Source of the DNA: Marinobacter sp.
GTDB lineage: Bacteria > Pseudomonadota > Gammaproteobacteria > Pseudomonadales > Oleiphilaceae
Direction of reading: 5' to 3'
Length of the DNA stretch: 64,000 nucleotides
Assembly (NCBI GenBank): GCA_014359475.1
Contig: JACIZI010000005.1
Coordinates: forward strand, 1-64,000
Part shown: in pieces, positions 46,645 through 55,094 of the stretch
How positions within the stretch are numbered: the stretch's first letter is position 1
Layout of the letters: the number at the start of each line of letters is the position of its first letter
The notes under the pieces: generated by a model
Told to the model about the DNA's origin: nothing
Databases searched by the model: none
Seen by the model: the letters and a program-made list of their open reading frames with translations, nothing else
Program-made: the position numbers and the translations under genes

Positions 46645-48473
46645 GTGCGCGCGAGCGATTACAAGCGACCGCCAGGGATGGCGGAAGTGTCGATGTAGCA
46701 GGAGCAGTCATCGACCATCTGGATTTGTGGACCGGGGCGGTCACGAAGAAATCCAGCAGTGGCCGGGGGAGTAGTGGGAAGATTGAGCTGACCGGGATTA
46801 AGAGGCTTCGGGAGTTGATTCTGGAGTTGGCGCTGTCGGGAAGGCTGACTGAACCAGAACCTGATGAAGAACCCGCTCACCGCTTGCTTTCCAGAATTGA
46901 AGCTGAGAAATCTCGCTTAGCTGCACAGGGCCTTATCAAGAGGCCTAAGACGTTACCTGACGCTGGTGATTCACAGCCCTATTCACTTCCTCCTCATTGG
47001 TGCTGGGTTTGGCTGGGAAGCGTAACCAACTACGGAACAACAGATAAAGCTGAACCCAACCAGGTTGCTCAAAATACCTGGGTGCTAGAACTGGAAGACA
47101 TTGAGAAAGAGAGCTCCAGGCTTCTGAGTAAAGTCCGCTATACGGAACGCCAGTTCAAGAGCTCGAAAAATCGGTTTGCCCGCGGCGATGTACTTTACGG
47201 AAAGCTCCGCCCCTACCTCGACAAAGTACTGGTTGCAGATGAGCCCGGTGTCTGTACGACTGAAATCATCCCCATTCGTGGCTACTTGGGACTACTGCCA
47301 GAATTCCTCCGCCTGGCACTCAAGTCGCCGAGCTTTAAGCGTTACGCCAATGATTCCACGCATGGTATGAATTTACCTCGGTTAGGAACCGACAAGGCCA
47401 GATTAGCCATGATCCCGCTGGCCCCAGAACAAGAACAACACCGCATCGTCCAAAAAGTCGATGAACTCATGGCCCTCTGCGACCGGCTGGAACATCAAAC
47501 CAGCGACCAGCTCGAAGCCCACGAAACCCTCGTGGACACCCTGCTCGGCTCTTTATTAAAACCCGCTGAAGGCTCTCTCACCCAATCCGAAAACGCCACC
47601 GAACTGGCCGACAACTGGGCCCGCCTCGCCGCCCACTTCGACACCCTGTTCACCACCGAGCAGAGCATCGACAAGCTCAAGCAGACCATCCTGCAACTGG
47701 CGGTGATGGGGCGGTTGGTGGAGCAGGATGCTAAGGATGAGCCGACAACTCAGCTGCTTGAGCGAGTTTCAAACGAAAAGCAGCGCCTGATTCAGTCAAA
47801 GGTATTGAAACGGACGAAGTCACTTGCACCACTCGAGACCTCAGCGCTTTCGTCTATTCCCGAAAGCTGGCTTTGGGTAAACCTTGGAGACATCATCAGC
47901 GTCATGGACGCAGGTTGGAGCCCTGCATGCCCCCCACGGCCCGCAGACCCCGAAAAATGGGGAGTTCTCAAGACGACAGCGGTTCAAGTGATGAAGTACC
48001 AAGAATTCGAGAACAAACAGTTGCCCGACAATAAGACCCCCAAAGAGCAGTATGAGGTTCGCAGTGGTGACATTCTAATCACTCGCGCAGGGCCTAAGAA
48101 CCGAGTTGGCATATCCTGTGTCGTAAAGGAAACACGCGACAAGCTAATGATTTCAGACAAAATCATCAGGTTCCATCTCATTGAAACAGGCCTTTCTGAA
48201 GAGTACATCTGCCTTTGCCTCAATGCCGGAGAAACATACAACTATCTCGAGCAGGCAAAATCCGGCATGGCTGAGAGTCAGATGAACATTTCGCAAGACA
48301 AACTCAAAGCAGCACCTGTACCACTTTGTCCTGCGAATGAACAACACCGCATCGTCCAAAAAGTAGATGAACTCATAGCCCTCTGCGACCAACTTAAGGA
48401 ACGCCTGAACCAGGCCAGCGAAACCCGCTGCCAGCTGGCCGAGGCTGTTGTTGAAAAAGGACTTTCAGCATGA
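46641..48473 (+). CDS. hsdS: Type I restriction-modification, specificity subunit HsdS
   Basis: Sequence-recognition subunit. The 610-aa protein has two target-recognition domains (about 110-260 and 400-550), each followed by a conserved coiled-coil helix with the matching phrase EQHRIVQKVDEL, and an N-terminal extra region of about 90 aa. Length is above the usual 400-450 aa but both halves look complete. GTG start 46641 overlaps hsdM (GTGA), with GGAGGTG upstream. The stop overlaps the DUF3800 gene start (ATGA). Lower-GC TRDs suggest domain exchange. Confidence 0.94.
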   Translation: MSARERLQATARDGGSVDVAGAVIDHLDLWTGAVTKKSSSGRGSSGKIELTGIKRLRELILELALSGRLTEPEPDEEPAHRLLSRIEAEKSRLAAQGLIKRPKTLPDAGDSQPYSLPPHWCWVWLGSVTNYGTTDKAEPNQVAQNTWVLELEDIEKESSRLLSKVRYTERQFKSSKNRFARGDVLYGKLRPYLDKVLVADEPGVCTTEIIPIRGYLGLLPEFLRLALKSPSFKRYANDSTHGMNLPRLGTDKARLAMIPLAPEQEQHRIVQKVDELMALCDRLEHQTSDQLEAHETLVDTLLGSLLKPAEGSLTQSENATELADNWARLAAHFDTLFTTEQSIDKLKQTILQLAVMGRLVEQDAKDEPTTQLLERVSNEKQRLIQSKVLKRTKSLAPLETSALSSIPESWLWVNLGDIISVMDAGWSPACPPRPADPEKWGVLKTTAVQVMKYQEFENKQLPDNKTPKEQYEVRSGDILITRAGPKNRVGISCVVKETRDKLMISDKIIRFHLIETGLSEEYICLCLNAGETYNYLEQAKSGMAESQMNISQDKLKAAPVPLCPANEQHRIVQKVDELIALCDQLKERLNQASETRCQLAEAVVEKGLSA

Positions 48474-49171
48474 CTACCGAATACAACGTGTACTGCGACG
48501 AATCCTGCCATCTGGAGAACGACGGCCAAAAAGCGATGGTTTTGGGCGCGGTCTGGTGCCCGAAAGGCAAACGGCTGGAAATCGCCGAGCGGATTCGCGA
48601 AATCAAACAGAAGCACGGCCTCGAACGGGACTTTGAAATCAAATGGACCAAGGTGAGCCCATCAAAGCTGGCCTTCTATCAGGACATCATTGATTACTTT
48701 TTCGACGATGACGACCTCCATTTCCGCGGCCTGGTCGTCCCGGACAAAAGCGTGCTGGACCATGAAAGGCATCAGCAAGACCACGATGACTGGTACTACA
48801 AAATGTACTTCACCATGCTGAAAACCATCTTTGACCCGGATTCACGCTACTACGTCTATATCGACATCAAAGACACCCTGGGCCATGAGAAGGTCGAAAA
48901 ACTTCAGGACATTCTATGCACCAACGCTTACGACTTTTCGCGCAGAATGATTGCAGACGTAAAACGGGTCCACTCCCATGAAGTCGAACACCTGCAGATA
49001 GCGGACTTGCTGATAGGGTCCCTTTCCTACCTACACCGCAAATTATCCGGAAACAGCGCCAAAGAAGCTCTAATCGCAAGAATCAGGCAGCGCAGTGGTT
49101 ATCGCCTGACACTCAACACCATGATGCGAGAGCTCAAGTTCAATCTTTTGATTTGGAACAGCAGGATTTGA
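48470..49171 (+). CDS. DUF3800 domain protein
   Basis: A 233-aa protein of the DUF3800 family. It starts with the family motif VYCDES near residue 8 and later has conserved Asp and His-Glu residues (YIDIKD, SHEVEHLQIADLL), a pattern that suggests an RNase H-like metal nuclease fold. It is coupled to hsdS by a four-base overlap, so it belongs to the restriction operon. DUF3800 genes recur in mobile and defence loci, as I recall; biochemical activity is not established. A defence nuclease or regulator of the HsdRMS complex is inference. Confidence 0.85.
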   Translation: MTTEYNVYCDESCHLENDGQKAMVLGAVWCPKGKRLEIAERIREIKQKHGLERDFEIKWTKVSPSKLAFYQDIIDYFFDDDDLHFRGLVVPDKSVLDHERHQQDHDDWYYKMYFTMLKTIFDPDSRYYVYIDIKDTLGHEKVEKLQDILCTNAYDFSRRMIADVKRVHSHEVEHLQIADLLIGSLSYLHRKLSGNSAKEALIARIRQRSGYRLTLNTMMRELKFNLLIWNSRI

Positions 49172-49173
49172 CC

Positions 49174-49662
49174 ATGGATGGAGCACCCGAGTGGCTACCC
49201 GAACTGGAGCTGTTTTCCGACTATGGCGGCGACTGGGAGCAGTACCTTGGTGCGATTTACCAAATCTTCTGTCGGGATTTTGTGGACTCCAAGCCGTTCT
49301 TCCGGGGACAGCGTCTGGCGTTGAAACGGCACCCGGTTGTAGACGGCAAAGAAGCAACGTTCTGGCACATGACCAGCGAAGGCAGCGTGGAATCTGAAAG
49401 AACACCGGATTTCAGAAGGTGTGAACGCATCCGTTGGCCGCGTCCCGTTATCGAAAACGAGGATGACCCCGCCTTGAAAGTGTGGTCAGAGAAACGCGGC
49501 AACGAAAACCGGATTCATCTGTGGTTCGAGGCAGAAGGTTATCTGGTGGTTCTGGCCGAGAGGTCAACCTACACGCTCCCCTGGACGGCCTTCTACATCG
49601 AACGCCAACACCAGCGGGACAAGTACACAAAACGCTGGAAACGAAACACAGGCAGGAAATAA
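49174..49662 (+). CDS. Conserved small protein, possible RelE/BECR-like nuclease
   Basis: A 162-aa protein beginning three bases after the DUF3800 stop (TTG 49153 would overlap). The sequence resembles a phage/plasmid-linked conserved family: FRGQRLALKRHP, EATFWHMTSEG, RRCERIRWPRP. The end, YLVVLAERSTYTLPWTAFYIERQHQR, has the short strand-Tyr/Arg-rich helix look of BECR-fold RNases such as RelE-type toxins. That is a pattern-based guess. It closes the hsdR-hsdM-hsdS-DUF3800 run. No antitoxin gene is seen next to it. Confidence 0.6.
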   Translation: MDGAPEWLPELELFSDYGGDWEQYLGAIYQIFCRDFVDSKPFFRGQRLALKRHPVVDGKEATFWHMTSEGSVESERTPDFRRCERIRWPRPVIENEDDPALKVWSEKRGNENRIHLWFEAEGYLVVLAERSTYTLPWTAFYIERQHQRDKYTKRWKRNTGRK

Positions 49663-49951
49663 GGCTGGCCGCGCCCTCGAGGAGGACGGGGCCGTAACTC
49701 CTTCCACACTTACGCCCGTGGGCTGGTAGATGAGCTGTGTTGAACTATAGTGCCACCTCAGGCTAATTTCAATGACCTTTCGGCTACTTCGTATACAGGT
49801 TCACAGCAGTTCTGCCGTACAGGCGAACATAAAAACCCCCGCGTAAGCTCCTGCCGGAGCCAAGAGGCAGGGGTCGTGTTAGCGGGAAGATTAACGGCAT
49901 AGAGGCACCCGAAGCAAACAGTAATCCTGGAAAAATGGAGAACCAACGATT
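49663..49951. other. Gap after the restriction cassette
   Basis: These 289 bp hold no supported gene. Around 49832-49885 there are short inverted segments (GCTCC-TGCC-GGAGC; CCTGCC and GGCAGG), and on the minus strand a run of GGGGGTTTTTA. This could be island-end debris or a weak terminator; nothing firm. Confidence 0.35.
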
Positions 49952-50602
49952 TTATTCTTCCGACCGCGAAGACTGGTCAGAGCTATCGGACTCCGACTGC
50001 CCTACCCGCCTGGGGTTCAGCTCTGACTCGACCCAGCTGACGACCTCCTGACGATCCTTCCGGCGTGTCAGCTGCTCGGTGTGGATATTCCTTGGGTAGA
50101 TGTGGGTTCCGGCGTTGTGCCGGAGATAAAATCGCCGACGCACCCCGACCGGGTACTTGCTGGGGCCGTGCACCACCGCTGCCCGGAGCTCGAGGGCCTC
50201 AACGTTTTCCAGCAGATCACCGGCATCGGGATCCTCACTGCGATTACCCAGAACGATATTGCGGAAAGTCCCCAGCAGCAAATAACCACCCGGCTGCACC
50301 GGTCCCTGCCTGAGACTCTGCTGGATATTGGTATCATCCGCATTGACCCGGTCATAGCGCGTTACAGTGAACGGCTCCTCAGCGCCAGACCGGGTGGTGA
50401 CCAAGGCCTGAACGCACTGCACGTGGATCGATTCCTTGCCCATGTTGACCAACAGGCACATGGCATCCGGGCTTTCGTTCTGGGCGTGGTGTATCACCAG
50501 ATACGGGCGGTTATTCCTCTTGTACTGAATAAAGAAGAGCTGGAAATAAACCACCCACACCAATGCCATAACAGCACTACTGATCGAACCCACGTATTCC
50601 AT
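49952..50602 (-). CDS. Membrane-anchored hypothetical protein
   Basis: A 216-aa protein with one N-terminal membrane segment (about 5-25, SAVMALVWVVYFQLFFIQY) and a soluble beta-rich domain (30-170), ending in a Ser/Glu/Asp-rich charged tail. No family is recognised. It stands alone between the restriction cassette and a small acidic ORF, facing the cassette. It may be island cargo or ordinary host genome. Confidence 0.6.
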   Translation of the reverse strand: MEYVGSISSAVMALVWVVYFQLFFIQYKRNNRPYLVIHHAQNESPDAMCLLVNMGKESIHVQCVQALVTTRSGAEEPFTVTRYDRVNADDTNIQQSLRQGPVQPGGYLLLGTFRNIVLGNRSEDPDAGDLLENVEALELRAAVVHGPSKYPVGVRRRFYLRHNAGTHIYPRNIHTEQLTRRKDRQEVVSWVESELNPRRVGQSESDSSDQSSRSEE

Positions 50603-50839
50603 TCACTCGCCTGCATATCACCGAAAACCCGATTGTAAAGCAAACCGACACCCGATAGACACACCGGGAACATACAAAAAAGCCGCCATTCCAGGGGTCA
50701 ACGATGAGGGCAAAATGGTTGTGCGTGACGACCAGGGACGCTCTACTTCTCTTTGAGCACCATCATCACGCACACCACAATGGCAGGACCACCATCAGGT
50801 TTGTTTGTGGATGACAGATCCGTTTCAGTGCGACTGGTT

Positions 50840-51106
50840 TCAGTGCGCCCGAATGGAACCTGGCGCCCGGGTAAAGGTTTTCCAGTCTACGATGTTGCCT
50901 TCGGCATCGAAATGGACGAATCCCGCGTAGTCGTCTTCGTCATGCCAGGCCTTGATGTAGCCGGCAATTTCCCCATCGTCGGACAGAATTTTGAAAGAAA
51001 CACACTTTTCTTCAACGGAGTCCGAATCAGAGTCTTCGTGCCGGATTTCACTGAGTTTGTAGTTTGGGTCGTTTAGATGGGCAAGTGCGAGCAGTTCAGC
51101 ATTCAT
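50840..51106 (-). CDS. Small acidic hypothetical protein
   Basis: An 88-aa soluble acidic protein (ALAHLNDPNYKLSEIRH, SDSDSVEEK, then IVDWKTFTRAPG). No family recognised. GAGAG precedes the ATG. Flanked by gaps of 237 and 171 bp without other genes; an inverted repeat GTGCGTGA/TCACGCAC (50721-50773) lies in the larger one, beyond its 3' end. Confidence 0.55.
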   Translation of the reverse strand: MNAELLALAHLNDPNYKLSEIRHEDSDSDSVEEKCVSFKILSDDGEIAGYIKAWHDEDDYAGFVHFDAEGNIVDWKTFTRAPGSIRAH

Positions 51107-51277
51107 TGGAGGCTCTCTCTTTCAATTGTCAGAACATGAGATTGCGTTCGGAGACAGGCCAGATTTTATACCAAAAACTTCTGGAGGAAATGACGCAGAG
51201 CAAGATTGAGACCGCATCGAATCATTTGCTTGTTGGCATCACTGACATCCTGAGTGATCTTATGGGTCATATTTGTT

Positions 51278-52153
51278 TCAGTTTTGTAACCGTTTGATGA
51301 ACGCTGCCGGAGATTCGGAAAGTATCTTTTTCGCCTTTTTGTGAGAGGCGCTCTGAAGTGTCTGTAGCTTCTGCCTGATGAGATCATTCACCTGGTCCCA
51401 TTCGGTATCATCCAGGGCGAGGGATTGCCGGTGCTCACCCAGATAGTGAAGCAGGACCGCGTGATCGTTTGCCACCCCCTGTGTCTCCGTCACAGCCTTC
51501 AGGTCAGACACTATGGGCTTGACCCTCTTACCGAGCACTGGCTTCAGCACCCGCAGACAATAATAAAGATCCTTGGTGCGCTTCCGAAAGCTGTGGAATT
51601 GCTCGGTGTCGCCCGATTCCTCCGCTTGCTTCTCTGCATTGCGGGCTTTCTGGTAGATTTTCTTTATGTTCGGAAGCAGCTCTGAGCTGGATTCCGGACG
51701 ATTCCAGTTTCCGAGCACAGGGCTCTCGCTCTCCACCTCCAGGGCAAGATCGAGAAAATATTCCCTGCCTTTCTCGTTCAGCGGGCTGAGTTCTGCCTGA
51801 GAGGACAGAAACCGGGCCACCGTATCTGCGGTTTTGTCCTGAAGGGCTGTAGTCCCGGACACCAAGTGCTCCCAGGTTTTCTGCCTTACCATGGCATCGC
51901 GATTGCCGGAGAGCTTTGCCGAAACATCCCGATAAAAGGCTTGTCTGGCAGAAAACTCGCTCCGCCCCATGTTCGGCTTCAGCAGTCGGAGTAGCGCCCG
52001 GATTTCTTTACACCCTTTACGGGCTTCGTGGATGCCGGATTCAGGGTCTCTGCAGGCACGGATCAGCGACAAGGCAATATCGTCATTAATGGATCTGACA
52101 AGTCGTATGAGGTGCTTTGAAAAATTACCGTTCGGGCTGAGACGGTACCGCAT
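51278..52153 (-). CDS. CHAD domain protein
   Basis: A 291-aa helical protein of the CHAD family, known for conserved His and basic residues that bind polyphosphate. Visible are IHEARKGCKEIRALLRL (residues about 43-60), FHSFRKRTKDLYYCLRVL, and further basic helices. The frame opens at 52225, but ATG 52153 has GGAGG at the right distance. No polyphosphate kinase or CYTH domain is nearby, so it is a solo CHAD protein; its role (granule or phosphate-related) is inferred from the family. Confidence 0.88.
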   Translation of the reverse strand: MRYRLSPNGNFSKHLIRLVRSINDDIALSLIRACRDPESGIHEARKGCKEIRALLRLLKPNMGRSEFSARQAFYRDVSAKLSGNRDAMVRQKTWEHLVSGTTALQDKTADTVARFLSSQAELSPLNEKGREYFLDLALEVESESPVLGNWNRPESSSELLPNIKKIYQKARNAEKQAEESGDTEQFHSFRKRTKDLYYCLRVLKPVLGKRVKPIVSDLKAVTETQGVANDHAVLLHYLGEHRQSLALDDTEWDQVNDLIRQKLQTLQSASHKKAKKILSESPAAFIKRLQN

Positions 52154-52294
52154 AACTTTCCTCCTGCGTTGCCTTATCCGGGCTGGCCCGTTGCTCTCCG
52201 GGCAGGGCCATTTCCCCCGCTCCACCCTTTCCTGCTAATCTGACAATGCTTACAAATGATAACAGAAAACAACCGGCAACCGGTGGAGAGCAGC

Positions 52295-54592
52295 ATGGAA
52301 AACGGCACCCATTACCGCACCTGTCACCTGTGTGAAGCCATGTGTGGCGTGGCGATCGATGTCCGGGGCGGGGCCATCACCAGTATCCGGGGAGATGACA
52401 ATGACCCCCTGAGCAAAGGCTACATCTGCCCCAAGGCGGTGGCATTGCAGGACCTGCACGAAGATCCGGACCGGCTGCGCAAGCCGGTGCGCCGGGTGGG
52501 CGACCGCTGGCAGGACATGGAGTGGGAAGACGCACTGGATCTGGTCGCAGACCGGCTGCACGAGATCCGCAACAAATACGGCCCTGACAGTCTGGGGGTC
52601 TATCTCGGCAACCCCAACGTGCATAACCAGGGCACCCTGATGGCCATCATGCCGTTTCTCCAGGCGCTGGATACCCGGAACCGTTTTTCCGCCACCTCCA
52701 ACGACCAGTTACCCCACATGCTGGCCAACCTGAAAATGTTCGGGCACCAGATTCTGTTTCCGATTCCGGATATCGACCGCACGGATCTGTTCATCTGTAT
52801 CGGCGCCAACCCGATGGCATCCAATGGCAGCCTGATGACCGTCCCGGATTTCCGGGGACGCCTCAAAGCCCTGCAGAAACGGGGTGGGAAAATGGTGGTA
52901 ATCGATCCGCGGCGCACGGAAACCGGCCGGCTGGCAGACCAGTTTCATTTCATCCGCCCGGGTACTGACGCTCTGCTGCTGATGGCCATGGTGCATACCC
53001 TGTTTGATGAAAATCTGGCGGACCCGGGCCGGGCCCGTCACTGGATCCGGGATATGGAGCGGCTGGAACGGGCAGCTCTGCCCTTTTCTCCGGAAAAGGT
53101 CAGCGCACACACTGGCATGGACCCTGACACGATCCGCCGTCTGGCCCGGCAACTGGCCGGAACACCAAGGGCGGCACTTTACACACGCATGGGCACCAGC
53201 ACCCAGGCGTTTGGCGGTATCGCCACCTGGCTGGCCTATTGCCTGAATATTATTACCGGGAAAATGGACAGTACCGGCGGCCTGATGTTCACCCAGCCGG
53301 CCATTGACCTGGTTGTGCTGGGCGGGCTCTACGGACAGCAGGGACATTTTGGTGAGCGGCACAGCCGGGTGCGGGGCCTGCCGGAATTTGGCGACGAGTA
53401 TCCGTGCAGCACCATGGCGGATGAGATTCTGACTCCCGGTGAGGGGCAGGTGCGGGGCTTTGTCACGGTGGCCGGTAACCCGGTGCTGTCGAGCCCCAAC
53501 GGTGGCCGGCTTGACGAAGCCTTTGACGGGCTGGACTTCATGGTGTCGGTGGACTACTACCTGAACGAGACCACCCGCCATGCGGATGTCATTCTGCCAC
53601 CGACCGCCGCTCTGGAGCGCAGCCACTACGAGCTGATTTTCCCCATGCTAGGGGTGCGCAACACCGCCAGGTACAGCCCACCCCTGTTTGATGCAGGCCC
53701 GGACAGCCGCAATGACTGGCAGATTCTGCTGGGACTGGCCCACCGGCTTGAACGCAGGCACAAGGGTGGCCGGCTGCCCCTCCAGGAGGAGCTGGGCTGG
53801 CGCACGCTCCGTAAACTGGGACCGGACCCGTTGCTGGATCTGATGCTACGCAGCGGCCCCTATGGCACCGGCGGTGGTCCGCTCCGGCCACTGGCCCAAC
53901 CCGCCATTGAGCTGATCCGCAATATCCTGCCCCCGGGGAATCCGCTCAGGGAGCTGGCCAGCCTCAGCGGCCTTAACCGGCAGTGGCAGGCGCTGCCCAA
54001 GGGGCTGTCCCTCAAATCCCTGAAGGAGAATCCCTCCGGGGTGGATCTTGGTCCCCTGCGGCCCTGTTTGCCGGAGCGCTTATTCACCCGGGACCGGAAA
54101 ATACACCTGGCTCCCCGGCTCTACCTGGACGACCTGCCGCGCCTGCATCGCCTGCTGCAAACAACACCGGACAGCGATGCGCTACAGATGATCGGTCGTC
54201 GCCATCTACGCAGCAATAACTCCTGGATGCACAACAGCCGTCGACTGGTCAAAGGCAAGAACCGCTGCACCCTGATGATTCATCCGGACGATGCCGCACG
54301 CTGCGGCCTTGCGGCCGGCGACCAGGCACTGGTCAGTTCGGAAACGGGGTCTATTGTGCTGCCGGTGGAAATCACCGGTGACATCATGCCCGGAGTGGTA
54401 TCCGCGCCCCACGGCTGGGGTCATGACCGGGAAGGCATCCGCCAGAGCGTGGCCAGTCATCATGCCGGTGCCAGTCTGAATGATGTGCTGAGGGACCAGC
54501 AGGTGGATGAGCTGTGTGGTACATCTGTGCTGAATGGCCAGCCGGTAGGTGTTAAGGTGTACCAGCCGGGTAAAACCCGAAAACGCGCCTGA
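52295..54592 (+). CDS. Molybdopterin-dependent oxidoreductase with [4Fe-4S] site
   Basis: A 765-aa DMSO-reductase-family enzyme. Cluster ligands C10, C13, C17 and C45 are seen (TCHLCEAMC...YICPKA). Further parts are the bis-MGD core and the C-terminal molybdopterin-dinucleotide-binding domain (from about 640). No Tat signal is present, so it is cytoplasmic. Where FdhF has a Cys or Sec ligand, this protein shows SNDQLPH with no Cys, so the metal ligand is unusual. It is not paired with an electron-transfer subunit; substrate unknown. ATG 52295 follows GGTGGAGAG; the frame opens at 52256. Confidence 0.88.
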   Translation: MENGTHYRTCHLCEAMCGVAIDVRGGAITSIRGDDNDPLSKGYICPKAVALQDLHEDPDRLRKPVRRVGDRWQDMEWEDALDLVADRLHEIRNKYGPDSLGVYLGNPNVHNQGTLMAIMPFLQALDTRNRFSATSNDQLPHMLANLKMFGHQILFPIPDIDRTDLFICIGANPMASNGSLMTVPDFRGRLKALQKRGGKMVVIDPRRTETGRLADQFHFIRPGTDALLLMAMVHTLFDENLADPGRARHWIRDMERLERAALPFSPEKVSAHTGMDPDTIRRLARQLAGTPRAALYTRMGTSTQAFGGIATWLAYCLNIITGKMDSTGGLMFTQPAIDLVVLGGLYGQQGHFGERHSRVRGLPEFGDEYPCSTMADEILTPGEGQVRGFVTVAGNPVLSSPNGGRLDEAFDGLDFMVSVDYYLNETTRHADVILPPTAALERSHYELIFPMLGVRNTARYSPPLFDAGPDSRNDWQILLGLAHRLERRHKGGRLPLQEELGWRTLRKLGPDPLLDLMLRSGPYGTGGGPLRPLAQPAIELIRNILPPGNPLRELASLSGLNRQWQALPKGLSLKSLKENPSGVDLGPLRPCLPERLFTRDRKIHLAPRLYLDDLPRLHRLLQTTPDSDALQMIGRRHLRSNNSWMHNSRRLVKGKNRCTLMIHPDDAARCGLAAGDQALVSSETGSIVLPVEITGDIMPGVVSAPHGWGHDREGIRQSVASHHAGASLNDVLRDQQVDELCGTSVLNGQPVGVKVYQPGKTRKRA

Positions 54593-54612
54593 CCGGAAAG
54601 AGGACATCGCCC

Positions 54613-55080
54613 GTGCCCCAGTGGTTACAGTGGGCCCTGATTGCTGCAGGGCTGATCACCATCGTTATTCTGGGTATTTTTATTACCCGCCAGGGCCGGG
54701 CGCTGCGTCACCACAACGCCACCCGCCGCAAGAATGAAGCCTTTATGGCCGAACGACGGAAGAAAATGGCGGAAAGCATCCGCGTCATTGCCATGGCAGT
54801 GGAAGAAGACCAGGTGGAATATTCGGAAGCCTGTCTGCGCCTGAAGGGGCTGCTGGATCACCTGGCACCGGAGCTGCTGCTGCAGCCCCCCTACTCGGTT
54901 TTCCTGGAGGTACATGCTCGCATAAGCCACATGCCCACCCACCGGGCCCGTAAAAAGACAGACCGGCGCTTCGTCGACAAGATGGACGAGGAGCGGTTTG
55001 CGGTGGAAAAGGAATTCCGGGATGCCATCCGCCGGGCCGCCACCGCGATCCGCGACTATGATTTTTCCGACCGGCTCTAA
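54613..55080 (+). CDS. DUF2489 family membrane protein
   Basis: A 155-aa protein with one N-terminal membrane segment (about 5-24) and a charged helical cytoplasmic domain (RRKNEAFMAERRKKMAESI, then VEYSEACLRLKGLLDHL) typical of DUF2489. Function unknown. GTG start 54613, 20 bp after the molybdoenzyme gene, so probably co-transcribed. Confidence 0.82.
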   Translation: MPQWLQWALIAAGLITIVILGIFITRQGRALRHHNATRRKNEAFMAERRKKMAESIRVIAMAVEEDQVEYSEACLRLKGLLDHLAPELLLQPPYSVFLEVHARISHMPTHRARKKTDRRFVDKMDEERFAVEKEFRDAIRRAATAIRDYDFSDRL

Positions 55081-55094
55081 ACAGCCGGCAGCCA

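Noticed and set aside
50721..50773. Inverted repeat GTGCGTGA/TCACGCAC
   Set aside because: A 37-base loop and no T-run or gene context; could be chance.
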